A stretch of 53,707 bases of DNA, taken from contig JAUSJX010000086.1 in the NCBI GenBank assembly GCA_030647435.1, positions 1 through 53,707 of the forward strand, read 5' to 3'. Of the stretch, positions 24,819 to 32,688 are shown one piece after another. Numbering within the stretch: position 1 is the stretch's first letter; each line of letters opens with the position of its first letter. The notes beneath the pieces were generated by a model, which saw only the letters and a program-made list of their open reading frames with translations, was not told the DNA's origin and searched no databases. Source of the stretch: Candidatus Rokuibacteriota bacterium. GTDB lineage: Bacteria > Methylomirabilota > Methylomirabilia > Rokubacteriales > CSP1-6. The position numbers were made by a program, and so were the translations under genes.

Positions 24819-25811
24819 ATGGGAATGCTCGAGGGAAAGACCGCGGTGGTAACGGGAGCCGGACGGGGCATCGGCCGGGGCATCGCGCTCGCGCTGGCGA
24901 AGGCGGGCGCGAAGGTCGTCGTCAACGACCTCGGCACGGGGCTCGACGGCGAAGGCGTGGCGACGGGTCCGGCCGCCACGGTGGTGGACGAGATCGTGAA
25001 GGCGGGCGGCACCGCCGTCCCCAACTACGGGTCGGTCGCCGACTTCAAGCAGGCGACGGAGATGGTCGAGCAGGCGGTCAAGGCGTGGGGCCGGATCGAC
25101 ATCCTCGTGAACGTGGCCGGCATCCTGCGCGACCGCATGATCTTCAACATGAGCAAGGAAGAGTGGGACGCCGTCTTGGCAGTCCATCTCGACGGCACCT
25201 TCTTCTGCACCCGCGCCGCCTCCATCGCGATGCGCGAGCAGAAGGCCGGCCGCATCATCAGCATGTCGTCGGTTTCGGCGCTCGGCTCGCCCGGCCAGCC
25301 CAACTACGGCGCCGCGAAGGCGGGCATCATCGGCCTGACCTGGTCGACGGCGAACGCGATGGCGAAGTACAACGTGACGGCCAACGCGATCATGCCGAGC
25401 GGCGCGACCCGCATGATCGACTCGACTCCCAGAGGCAAGAAGATCTTCGACGAGACGGGCAAGTGGCCGAGCGAGCAGGCCATCGGCACCGAGCGCGACC
25501 CGGACAACGTGGCGCCGCTCGTCGTCTTCCTGGCGAGCGATGCCGCGGCCCACGTCAACGGGCAGGTCTTCCATTCCTTCGGCTACGGCTACACACTCCT
25601 GGCCCAGCCGCAGGCGATCCGCCGCATCGACGCCGACCGCCGGCTCGACCCCGAGGAGCTGGTGAAGCTCCTGCCCGAGACGTTCGGCCCGGGCCTCCAC
25701 GAACCGCCGGGGACGCTCTTCGGCAAGAGCCTGACCGAGCGCTCCAAGGACGAGTGGAAAGAGGTCGGGCGCGGCGTCCGCTTCTGGCAGTGGCCCCGGG
25801 AAGAGCGGTGA
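24819..25811 (+). CDS. SDR with C-terminal extension, 17-beta-HSD4-like (330 aa)
   Basis: TGAGRGIG (12-19), NVAG (98-101), Ser150/151, Tyr163 and Lys167 are present. The first 300 residues are closest in style to the dehydrogenase part of multifunctional 3-hydroxyacyl-CoA enzymes, with a long C-terminal tail (about 250-330) beyond the usual SDR. Start ATG 24819 is preferred because CGGGAG precedes it; GTG 24813 is possible. The stop overlaps the phosphatase start as GTGA. Likely an acyl-CoA or sterol-type hydroxyl dehydrogenase; substrate unknown. Confidence 0.82.
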   Translation: MGMLEGKTAVVTGAGRGIGRGIALALAKAGAKVVVNDLGTGLDGEGVATGPAATVVDEIVKAGGTAVPNYGSVADFKQATEMVEQAVKAWGRIDILVNVAGILRDRMIFNMSKEEWDAVLAVHLDGTFFCTRAASIAMREQKAGRIISMSSVSALGSPGQPNYGAAKAGIIGLTWSTANAMAKYNVTANAIMPSGATRMIDSTPRGKKIFDETGKWPSEQAIGTERDPDNVAPLVVFLASDAAAHVNGQVFHSFGYGYTLLAQPQAIRRIDADRRLDPEELVKLLPETFGPGLHEPPGTLFGKSLTERSKDEWKEVGRGVRFWQWPREER

Positions 25812-26293
25812 GGACCGTCCTCCTCGTCTGCCACGCCAACACCTGCCGCAGCGTGATGGCCCACGTGCTCCTCGAGAAAATGCTCGCCGAGCGCGAGGCC
25901 CGCGGGCGCGTGCTGGTGCGCTCGGGAGGGATCGCCAACCACGCCCGAGACGGGATGATCCCCTCGCTCGACGCGCGGATCGTCCTCCGCGAAGACGGGA
26001 TCCATCTCGCCGAGGACGCGATGACGTCGACGGACCTCCGGCGGCACCGCGACGTGATCGCCGAGGCGGACCTGATCCTGACCATGACCGCGCAGCAGAA
26101 GGAGATGCTTGAAACGTACGAGGAAGCGCGGGGGCGGCCGGTCTTCACCTTGAAGGAGTTCGCCGGCGAGGAGGGCGACATCGGCGACCCCTTCGACCAG
26201 GGGGAAGAGCGCTACCGCGCCTGCCGGGACGAGATCAAGCGCTGCCTCGCGAAGGGCGTCGACCGGTTGCTCGTGACGCTGTCCGCGCCCTAG
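25808..26293 (+). CDS. Low-molecular-weight phosphotyrosine-type phosphatase (161 aa)
   Basis: LMW-PTP family: P-loop VCHANTCRS with nucleophile Cys8, Cys13 and Arg14, and the general-acid loop DPFD (127-130). The second Cys in the loop and the absence of a kinase partner fit protein-tyrosine or protein-arginine phosphatases (YwlE-like) better than arsenate reductase, but this is not decisive. GTG 25808 overlaps the SDR stop as GTGA, so both are made together; no metabolic link between them is known. Confidence 0.85.
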   Translation: MRTVLLVCHANTCRSVMAHVLLEKMLAEREARGRVLVRSGGIANHARDGMIPSLDARIVLREDGIHLAEDAMTSTDLRRHRDVIAEADLILTMTAQQKEMLETYEEARGRPVFTLKEFAGEEGDIGDPFDQGEERYRACRDEIKRCLAKGVDRLLVTLSAP

Positions 26294-26330
26294 CTCCGCA
26301 GCCGGGCCGGTTGGACGCCCCGATCCCGCG

Positions 26331-27431
26331 CTACTGCGCGGTCTTCAGCACGTCGGGATGGAACCGGATGCCGTGGCCCGGCACGTCGAGCGGCCGGATC
26401 ATGCCGCGGTCGATCACGGGCGCCTGCTCGAAGATCCCGTCCACGAAGTACGGCAGGTACTCGATGTAGAGCGCGTTGGGCGAGGCGCCCAGGAGCGGCG
26501 TCATCAATTCCGGGAAGTGGTGCGGCGCCACCGGCAGGTTCTTCGCCTCGATGAGCCCGAAGGCGCGGAGCATGGGCGTGATGCCGCCCATGCGCAGGAT
26601 ATCGGGCTGGGCGATGTCGACGACGCCGTGCTCCACGAGCCGGCCGATGCCCTGCGGCAGATAGAGGCTCTCGCCCGCGGCGGTCTTGAAGGGCGCGCGG
26701 CGCCGGAACTGGCCGAGGTCCTCGATCTGGTAGGGCTGGAGCGGCTCCTCGATCCAGAAGACGGGCAGCTCCCGCAGCACGGCCATGCGGTCGAGGGCCT
26801 CGGACACCGTACGGAAGGCGCAGTTGGCGTCGATCATCAGCCGCCGCGTCGCCCCCACCAGTGACGCCACGGCGCGGACCCGCTCGAGATCCTGGCGCGG
26901 GTCCGGGTGCCCGATCATGACCTTCACGCCGTGGACGCCCTTCTCGAGAATCTTGGAGGTTTGCTGGCAGAGCTCGTCCAGCGAGAGGGAGAGGAGCCCC
27001 ACCGTGCCGTAGACGGGCAGCGGCCTGCCTTCGTGGCCGAGCAGGCGGTAGAGCGGCACCTTGTGCGCCTGCGCCGCCAGGTCCCAGCAGGCGATGTCCA
27101 CCGCGGCCATGGCGAAGGCGCCCACGCCCTCGGGTCCCACGAAGCTGAGCCGGCGCGCCATGGCCTCCCAGAGATCGCGCGGAGCGAGAGCCTCGGCGCC
27201 GACGACGGCGGACTTGAGCTCCTCGATGCACGCGCGGATGGCGCGGGCGCCGTGGCCGGGCGTGAAAGCGTAGCCGAGTCCTTCGAGATCTCCCGCCTTG
27301 AGCCTGACGGTGACGTAGTCGAGTGACGGCAGCGCCTTGGTGGCGGTGCCCAGCGGCTTCTGGAAACCGAGGCGGCTGGTGGAGAGGGACAGGTGGGCGG
27401 TGGTCAGATCGGTGATGGGCAGGGCTGGCAT
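26331..27431 (-). CDS. Enolase-superfamily (mandelate racemase/muconate lactonizing) enzyme (366 aa)
   Basis: N-terminal capping domain and TIM barrel. The metal ligands are visible: Asp201 in LMIDAN, Glu228 in IEEP, Glu254 in AGES. Lys170 in VKVMIG replaces the usual KxK with KxM, so the second lysine is missing, and APHHFPEL (302-309) supplies a possible catalytic His. This suggests a single-base dehydratase or racemase variant. The ATG 27431 start follows TTGACA-N17-CATATT on the minus strand with only 8 nt between, so the mRNA may lack a leader, although GGAG also precedes the ATG. Confidence 0.82.
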   Translation of the reverse strand: MPALPITDLTTAHLSLSTSRLGFQKPLGTATKALPSLDYVTVRLKAGDLEGLGYAFTPGHGARAIRACIEELKSAVVGAEALAPRDLWEAMARRLSFVGPEGVGAFAMAAVDIACWDLAAQAHKVPLYRLLGHEGRPLPVYGTVGLLSLSLDELCQQTSKILEKGVHGVKVMIGHPDPRQDLERVRAVASLVGATRRLMIDANCAFRTVSEALDRMAVLRELPVFWIEEPLQPYQIEDLGQFRRRAPFKTAAGESLYLPQGIGRLVEHGVVDIAQPDILRMGGITPMLRAFGLIEAKNLPVAPHHFPELMTPLLGASPNALYIEYLPYFVDGIFEQAPVIDRGMIRPLDVPGHGIRFHPDVLKTAQ

Positions 27432-27439
27432 GGCGCTCC

Positions 27440-27468
27440 AATATGGCCAGACGGCCCCGTGCTGTCAA
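27440..27468 (-). promoter_or_regulatory. Promoter TTGACA-N17-CATATT for the enolase-superfamily gene
   Basis: On the minus strand TTGACA (27468-27463), a 17-nt spacer and CATATT (27445-27440) end 8 nt before ATG 27431. The perfect -35 and ideal spacing make this convincing. Confidence 0.65.
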
Positions 27469-27508
27469 TGAGCTGCCTCTCGGGGGGCGCGCGGGGGCTG
27501 TTGGCTGC

Positions 27509-27535
27509 CTGACACTGTGTCAGATTCGCTGACAC
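27509..27535 (+). promoter_or_regulatory. GTGTC/GACAC repeats, possible PilR-type activator sites
   Basis: CTGACAC-T-GTGTCAG (27509-27523) is a perfect dyad, and CTGACAC recurs at 27529-27535. These give three GTGTC pentamers (either strand) about 120-150 bp before the start expected from the sigma-54-type promoter. PilR of Pseudomonas binds repeats ending in C/GTGTC at a similar distance upstream of pilA, as I recall it. The match is suggestive, not proof. Confidence 0.5.
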
Positions 27536-27631
27536 GGGATCTGACGCTCCGGCGACCCGTCCCGATCGGAGCCCTCGCGTCTTTGCCAGCCATTTCCCGT
27601 GTTTGCTCGCCCCCGTGCCGGAGCGCGCCGG

Positions 27632-27647
27632 TGGCAGGGAAGTTGCT
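27632..27647 (+). promoter_or_regulatory. Sigma-54-type promoter TGGCAG-N5-TTGCT of the minor pilin operon
   Basis: GG (27633-27634) and GC (27645-27646) are separated by exactly 10 nt within TGGCAG-GGAAG-TTGCT, close to the -24/-12 consensus TGGCAC-N5-TTGCW. Transcription would start near 27658, just before ATG 27664. RpoN control of type IV pilin genes is established in several bacteria. Confidence 0.6.
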
Positions 27648-27663
27648 CCTTTGATCAGTCGCC

Positions 27664-28131
27664 ATGCGCCAATCTACGGAACGCCCGCACCGGATCCGCA
27701 GCGCCGGCTTCTCGCTCTCGGAGCTTCTCGTGTGCCTCTCGGTCCTCGGGGCCATGGCGACCGTGGCCCTGCCCACCGCTTGGACCTACCTTCCCGCCGC
27801 GGCGGTCACCGGGAGCGCCCGGGAGATCCGCGCGATCCTGAGCCAGGCGCGAATGGTCGCCATCACCACACGCCAGAACATCTGCGTCCAGACCGTCGGC
27901 GGCGGCTTCCAGCTCCTCCAGGGCACCTGCGCCGGCGCGCCCTGGGTCGGGCCCGACACGAACGCCTCGGGCGTGATCGCACTCTCCAACAATGTCAGCT
28001 TCAGCGGGCCGGCCCCCGTGTTCACGGCGTTCGGCACCGCCAGCACCTCGGGCGTCGTCACCGTCTACCACGGCAGCGGCAACTCGCTCACCGTGACGGT
28101 GCAGCCCTCCGGCCAGGTGACCATTCCGTGA
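27664..28131 (+). CDS. fimT: GspH/FimT-type minor pseudopilin (155 aa)
   Basis: Type IV prepilin signature GFSLSELL (about 15-22): cleavage after Gly, N-methylated Phe, Glu at +5, then a hydrophobic helix. The remainder (SAREIRAILSQARMVAITTRQ...) is the GspH/FimT beta domain. It should be processed by a PilD-type peptidase and prime pilus assembly. No Shine-Dalgarno sequence precedes ATG 27664, and the sigma-54-type promoter would leave a leader of only about 6 nt. The stop overlaps the next gene as GTGA. Confidence 0.82.
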   Translation: MRQSTERPHRIRSAGFSLSELLVCLSVLGAMATVALPTAWTYLPAAAVTGSAREIRAILSQARMVAITTRQNICVQTVGGGFQLLQGTCAGAPWVGPDTNASGVIALSNNVSFSGPAPVFTAFGTASTSGVVTVYHGSGNSLTVTVQPSGQVTIP

Positions 28132-28175
28132 TTGCGCTCCGCGGGTCCGTGATTGCGCTCCGCGGGTCCGTGATC
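28128..28175 (+). repeat. 21-bp tandem repeat at the pilW start (two copies plus partial)
   Basis: Units 28128-28148 and 28149-28169 are identical, and a third partial begins at 28170. Each starts GTGATTGCGCTCC and so carries a GTGA, the same overlap that joins fimT to pilW. Being seven codons long, the repeat keeps frame and gives three possible GTG starts. Confidence 0.85.
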
Positions 28176-28940
28176 GCGCTCCTACGCGTCTTCGGCAACC
28201 GGCGCGGCTTCAGCCTGACCGAGCTCCTCGTCTCCTGCGGCGTCCTCGGCATGGTCCTGGCCGCGGTCGGCGGCGTCCTCGCCACGGGCAGCCAGGTCAG
28301 CCAGGACGGCGACAGCCGCGCCCAGGCGCAGCAGGCCGCGCGGGCGGGCATGATTCTGGAGGAGGACCTCAGGCTGGCCGGGGCGGGCTTCCCACCCGCC
28401 GCCGTCAAGATCACGGCGGCGACACCCACCAGCATCAGCTTCTGGGCCGATCTCACCGCCGCGTCAACGACGCTCACGGCCAACGCCAGCGTCAGCGACA
28501 CGACGCTCAACGTCGTGAATGCCTCGGGCTTCACGGCGGGCGACACCATCTATCTCATCAACACCGACCAGTTTTCGACCGGCACCGTGGGGTCGGCCTC
28601 CGGCACCGTGATCACCATCGGCCCGCCCGGAGTGCCGGTGGCCTATTCGCGGGGCGTCCAGGTGGGCCGGCCCAAGCTCGTCCGTTTCGTCTGGGACAGC
28701 GTCAGCACGATCTTCAAGGACGCCGGGACGGGCGCGGGGCTCCAGCCGCTCGCCACGGGCGTGACGGCCTGCGCGCTGACGTACTTCGACGTCAACGACA
28801 TCGCCATTCCACCCGGGGCCCTTCCCGCCAACCTGGGCAATATCCGGCGCATCGTGGTGACGATGACCGCGCAGTCGGCCGGCACCCTTGAGCAGCGCAC
28901 CTTCAGCCTGACCTCGTCGGTCCGCCCGAGGAACCTCTGA
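28128..28940 (+). CDS. pilW: PilW-type minor pilin assembly protein (270 aa)
   Basis: Prepilin motif GFSLTELL with Glu at +5 begins at about residue 26 (counting from GTG 28128), followed by a hydrophobic helix and QAQQAARAGMILEEDLRLAGAG, characteristic of PilW. It ends with a beta-rich domain. The start is ambiguous: GTG at 28128, 28149 or 28170 would give leaders of about 26, 19 or 12 residues before the cleavage site. The first overlaps the fimT stop (GTGA) and is favoured for coupling. Confidence 0.82.
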   Translation: MIALRGSVIALRGSVIALLRVFGNRRGFSLTELLVSCGVLGMVLAAVGGVLATGSQVSQDGDSRAQAQQAARAGMILEEDLRLAGAGFPPAAVKITAATPTSISFWADLTAASTTLTANASVSDTTLNVVNASGFTAGDTIYLINTDQFSTGTVGSASGTVITIGPPGVPVAYSRGVQVGRPKLVRFVWDSVSTIFKDAGTGAGLQPLATGVTACALTYFDVNDIAIPPGALPANLGNIRRIVVTMTAQSAGTLEQRTFSLTSSVRPRNL

Positions 28941-28957
28941 GGGCGGGGAGGACACCC

Positions 28958-30676
28958 ATGATGCCCCTCGCGCGTCTCCGTCAAGAGCGCCGCTCCGAGC
29001 GCGGCTCGGTGCTGCCCCTGGCCATGATCGCCATGCTGCTCTTCTCGGTCCTGGGCTTCACCCTCGTCGCCATGGGCACGACCGAGCTGACCATCTCGGG
29101 CAGCTGGAAGCAGTACAGCGCGGCCTTCTACGGCGCCGAGGCCGGGATCGAGTCGGCCGTCGTCGCGCTGCGAGACATCCTCGCCGGCACCCCGACGCCG
29201 ACGAGCGGTCAGTTGACCGGCATCACCGCGCCGACCTTGCCCGACCCCAAGCTCTCCTTCACGACGTTCTCGGTCACCCGCGTGGTGCCGACCCCGCCGT
29301 ACTCCTATCCCACGACCTTCACCACGGGCCCGTACGCGGGCTTCAGCGGCCAGGTGACGGACTACCTCATCACCTCGGAGGTCCAGGGCCAGAACGGCAC
29401 CCGGTCCCGCCTGAGCCAGATCGTCCGGTACGTCCAGGTGCCGCTCTTCCAGTTCGGCGTCTTCTACGGCGCTGGCGTGGACCTCGAGATCGCGCCCGGC
29501 GCCAACATGACCTTCAACGGCCGCGTGCACTCGAACAGCAACATCTACATGGGCGCGGGCGCGACGCTGTCCTTCGATTCGACCATCACGTCGGCGGGCG
29601 ACATCTTCCGGCGCATCAAGCGCGACAGCTCGATCCCGTGGGGCAACAACCCCCAGATCAAGGACTCGGCCGGCACGTATCGTCCGCTCAATTTCGACCA
29701 CGACTACCAGCCGGGCTTCGGCAGCACCTGGACGCCCTCCGCCTGGCAGGCCCAGGCGAGCAGCACCTTTGGCAACACGGTGCGCGATACGACCATGGGC
29801 GTGGGGCAGATCATCCCGCCCGTCCCCGCACTCTTCTACAACCCTTCGGACCCGGACGTCATCGCCCACCAGCTCATCGAGATCGCGGACGGGGGCGACG
29901 CGCCGGATCTCCAGGCGGCGAAGATGTACTCCAAGTCGGGGCTCCGGATCGTGGACGGCGCGGCCACCGACATGAGCAACAACCCGGTCTCACTGCCCGC
30001 GGGCGTCATCACGAGCAAGAGCTTCTACGACATGCGCGAGCTGAGGACGATGACCATCGTGGAGGTCAACGTGGGGCTCCTGCGCAGCACGGGCGCCGCG
30101 CCGGCCAACGGCGTCCTCTACGTCGCGAAGACCGGCACACCCGGGACCGCCGTCAGGCTCGTCAACGGTTCCCAGCTTCCGTCGCAAGGGCTGACCGTGG
30201 TCTCCGAGAACCCCGTGTACGTCCGTGGCGACTACAACACGGTCGCCAAGGTGCCGGCCGCGGTCCTGGCCGACTCCATCACGGTCCTGTCGAACAACTG
30301 GTCGGCGAACAACAGCGACACCAAGGGCGCGCTGGGGACCAGCACGCGGCCCGCCACGGCGACCACGGTCAACGCCGCCTTCGCGCTGGGACCCTCCGTC
30401 GAATCGACCTTCGGCAGCGGCAACGGCCAGCTCGAGAACGACATCCGCTTCCTCGAGGACTGGAACGGCCAGAACTTCACGTACCGCGGCTCGATCGTCG
30501 ATCTCTGGCACAGCCAGCAGGCGACCGGGCTCTGGCGCTGCTGCGGCACGGGCGGCACCAACTACTACACGCCGCCCACGCGCATCTGGAGCTACGACAC
30601 GCTGTTCAACACGAACCCGCCGCCCGGCACGCCCCAGGGCGTCCTGATCCTGCGCGGCCCGTGGGCCCAGAAGTGA
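28958..30676 (+). CDS. pilX: PilX-type pilus assembly protein (572 aa)
   Basis: The PilX N-terminal domain is clear: ERGSVLPLAMIAMLLFSVLGFTLVAMGTTELTISGSW-type segment at about 12-50, lacking a canonical prepilin cleavage motif, as in other PilX proteins, then AFYGAEAGIESA. It is much longer than most PilX (about 170-200 aa); the extra 370 residues are a beta-rich extracellular-looking domain (NGRVHSNSNIYMGAGATL). GGGGAGG precedes ATG 28958 by 6 nt. It may act as a tip adhesin or stand in for the missing PilY1. Confidence 0.78.
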   Translation: MMPLARLRQERRSERGSVLPLAMIAMLLFSVLGFTLVAMGTTELTISGSWKQYSAAFYGAEAGIESAVVALRDILAGTPTPTSGQLTGITAPTLPDPKLSFTTFSVTRVVPTPPYSYPTTFTTGPYAGFSGQVTDYLITSEVQGQNGTRSRLSQIVRYVQVPLFQFGVFYGAGVDLEIAPGANMTFNGRVHSNSNIYMGAGATLSFDSTITSAGDIFRRIKRDSSIPWGNNPQIKDSAGTYRPLNFDHDYQPGFGSTWTPSAWQAQASSTFGNTVRDTTMGVGQIIPPVPALFYNPSDPDVIAHQLIEIADGGDAPDLQAAKMYSKSGLRIVDGAATDMSNNPVSLPAGVITSKSFYDMRELRTMTIVEVNVGLLRSTGAAPANGVLYVAKTGTPGTAVRLVNGSQLPSQGLTVVSENPVYVRGDYNTVAKVPAAVLADSITVLSNNWSANNSDTKGALGTSTRPATATTVNAAFALGPSVESTFGSGNGQLENDIRFLEDWNGQNFTYRGSIVDLWHSQQATGLWRCCGTGGTNYYTPPTRIWSYDTLFNTNPPPGTPQGVLILRGPWAQK

Positions 30677-30692
30677 AGTTAGGGAGGCCGTG

Positions 30693-31079
30693 ATGCGGCG
30701 GCCGCGCGGAGATCAGTCGGGCATGACCCTCATCGAGGTGATGCTGGCCGTGACGTTCCTCGCGGTGTCCCTCGTGGCGCTGCTGAGCATGCTCGCCCAG
30801 GGCTCGGTCAGTGTGGTCGCCGGCGGCGGCCAGTCCAAGGCCACGGCCTTCGCGCGGCAGATGATGGAGCAGCTGAAGAACCAGCCCTTCGTGCCCGGAA
30901 CGACGAACGGCACGGACACGCCCGAGCCGGGCATCACCCGCTCCTGGTCCATCACGCCGACGGGGCCGACCGTCCCGCCCAACCGGCTCGCGACCATCCA
31001 GGTCATCGTGCGCGTCGACCGCGCTGCGGCCACGCTCGGCGCCCAGAACATCACACTGACCACGATGCGCGCGGAGTAG
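30693..31079 (+). CDS. pilV: PilV-type minor pilin (128 aa)
   Basis: Prepilin motif GMTLIEVM (about 10-17) with Glu at +5 and a hydrophobic helix, followed by a short C-terminal domain typical of type IV pilus modification protein PilV. AGGGAGG lies 5 nt before ATG 30693; GTG 30690 is too close to it. Last gene of the fimT-pilW-pilX-pilV set. The major pilin, PilY1 and the assembly ATPases are not in the window. Confidence 0.8.
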   Translation: MRRPRGDQSGMTLIEVMLAVTFLAVSLVALLSMLAQGSVSVVAGGGQSKATAFARQMMEQLKNQPFVPGTTNGTDTPEPGITRSWSITPTGPTVPPNRLATIQVIVRVDRAAATLGAQNITLTTMRAE

Positions 31080-31088
31080 CGGCGCGCC

Positions 31089-31787
31089 TCAGGCCTCGAT
31101 CGGCAGCCGCTCGCCGGGCTGGTGCCAGGTCGGCTCCTGCCCTCGCCGGAAGATCTTGATCCTCGCCGTGCCCCATGCCGTGACGGTTCCAGCCTCGAGG
31201 CGCGCGATGGCTCCCTCCTCGAGCCCCACGACCGGATTGGCGTTGACGACGTTGTACTCCCGGATCCGGTCGTCCCGCGTCTCGCTGCCCGGCGCCATGG
31301 CGGGATCGATCTCCTTGTAGTGCGGGTTGACGTTGAACCCGACGAGCCCGAGGGCGTCGAAGCGGTCGAGCGCGACCACGTTCCAGTCATTGGTCGACAG
31401 GATCGTCGGCCCCGCGACGTTGGAGCCCGCGCTCGCGCCGACATAGGGCATGCCCGCCTCGACCCTCGCCCGAATCGCAGGCAGGAGGCCGGCCTCGCGC
31501 AGCCGCTTGAGAAGCGCGTACGTATTGCCCCCGCCCATAAAGAGCGCCTCGGCGCGCCCCAGCGCGTCGAGCGGCCGGTCGTTCCAGCGGAGGTGCAGGA
31601 GCTCGAGCCCCGCGCCCTCGGGCGGCGGGACGCCGAGCAGGCTCTAGACACGGGCGAAATAGGCCGACTCGTCGTGGAGGCTGGCGGCGGTGACGAAGGC
31701 TACCCGGTGGCGCCCGCCCAGGAAGTCCAGGATCTCGCGCCGGCCGCCGGGGCCGAGCGGTCCTCCGGAATGCAGCAGGACCCGCAT
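31089..31787 (-). pseudogene. pepE: Peptidase E (S51 dipeptidase) gene with one in-frame amber codon
   Basis: Read through, the frame encodes 232 residues, the normal length of alpha-aspartyl dipeptidase PepE: MRVLLHSGGPLGPGG, ALFMGGGNTYALLKRL, and the nucleophile elbow GASAGSNVAGPTI with the catalytic Ser. Codon 48 is TAG (complement 31644-31646) in ...AYFARV*SLLGV; a CAG, GAG or TGG codon is one change away. Both sides are otherwise intact, so the loss is recent, an assembly error, or suppressed. The start ATG shares its A with the HAD phosphatase stop (TGATG). Confidence 0.8.
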
Positions 31788-32590
31788 CAGGGAGTGCGCG
31801 TTTCCAGGAGTCGGCGCAGCTGGCTCATGGACTTGACCATGTAGTGGGCGACGCCGTCGAGACCGCCCTTTGGGGCCAGGAACACGGCCGTCAGCCCCAC
31901 GCGGCGCGCCCCGCGGATGTCGGAGTCCACGCTATCGCCCACCATGGCCGCGTCCTCGGCGGTGAGCCCCATGCGCGCGAGCGCCAGCTCGAACAACGGC
32001 GGCTCCGGCTTGCCCACGACGAGCGGGCGCAAGCCCGCAGCGGCTGCCACGGCCTCGACGATCGCGCCGCAGCCCGGGAGGAAGTCGTCGCCCTCCACGG
32101 GCAGCCGCGGATCGAGATTGGGCGTGAGGAAGGCTGCCCCGCCGGCGACGGCCCGAGAGGCGGCCGTCAGCCGCTCGTAGGAGAAGTCGAAGTCGTTGCC
32201 GACGACCACGGCCTGCGCCTCGCGGTAGTGGTCCATGGGCACCAGGCTGTGCGAGCCGTCCACGACCGCGGCTTCGAGCTCGGGGCCGCCAATGGCGAGC
32301 ACCCGCGAGGCCGGGCCGACGTGCGTGTCGAGCACGCGACCGAGGATCTCGAGCGGGGTCAGCACCTCGTTCACGGCCGCCTGGATGCCCAGCCGCTCGA
32401 GCTTGGCCTGCATGGTCGCCGCGCGTGCCCGCGAGTTGTTGGTGAGGAACGTGAGCGCCCTGCCCTGGCTCCGTAAGAGGGCCAGCACGTCGGCGGCGCC
32501 CGGTATCAGCGCGTCGCCGGTCCACACGCAGCCGTCGAGATCGAAGATGAAGCCGCGCATCTCGCGCAGCCCGCGCCGGGATCGGGTCAC
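31787..32590 (-). CDS. HAD-IIA (NagD-like) phosphatase (267 aa)
   Basis: HAD superfamily IIA: motif I FIFDLDGCVWTGD (Asp nucleophile, and Asp two positions on), motif II TFLTNNSRA, Lys in VVGKPEP, and motif IV MVGDSVDSDIRGA. Matches NagD / 4-nitrophenylphosphatase / sugar-phosphatase relatives; substrate unknown. The GTG 32590 start, rather than the internal ATG at 32560, is supported by TAAAAT-N6-GTG on the minus strand, pointing to a leaderless mRNA. Its stop is joined to pepE as TGATG. Confidence 0.85.
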   Translation of the reverse strand: MTRSRRGLREMRGFIFDLDGCVWTGDALIPGAADVLALLRSQGRALTFLTNNSRARAATMQAKLERLGIQAAVNEVLTPLEILGRVLDTHVGPASRVLAIGGPELEAAVVDGSHSLVPMDHYREAQAVVVGNDFDFSYERLTAASRAVAGGAAFLTPNLDPRLPVEGDDFLPGCGAIVEAVAAAAGLRPLVVGKPEPPLFELALARMGLTAEDAAMVGDSVDSDIRGARRVGLTAVFLAPKGGLDGVAHYMVKSMSQLRRLLETRTP

Positions 32591-32596
32591 GGCCGG

Positions 32597-32602
32597 ATTT
32601 TA
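32597..32602 (-). promoter_or_regulatory. -10 TAAAAT six bases before the HAD phosphatase start
   Basis: On the minus strand TAAAAT (32602-32597) is followed by six bases and GTG 32590. No -35 is evident. The distance is that expected when transcription starts at or next to the initiation codon. Confidence 0.5.
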
Positions 32603-32676
32603 CCATGTGGGCCCGCGCGCGGGGCGGGCTGCGGGTCGGGGCGAGGAAAAATGTGCGTCCTGCGACGCTCCCGCGC

Positions 32677-32682
32677 TAGAGT
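32677..32682 (+). promoter_or_regulatory. -10 TAGAGT six bases before the two-TM protein gene
   Basis: TAGAGT is followed by six bases and ATG 32689. No Shine-Dalgarno sequence or clear -35 is present. Same geometry as the divergent HAD gene. Confidence 0.45.
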
Positions 32683-32688
32683 CGAGCC

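Noticed and set aside
25808-26293. Arsenate reductase (ArsC)
   Set aside because: The P-loop and DPFD are shared, but there are no other ars genes and the C-terminal redox cysteines of ArsC are not evident; general LMW phosphatase is safer.
31089-31538. A complete 149-aa peptidase E-like protein
   Set aside because: Upstream codons to 31787 clearly continue the family; the short frame is only the part after the amber codon.
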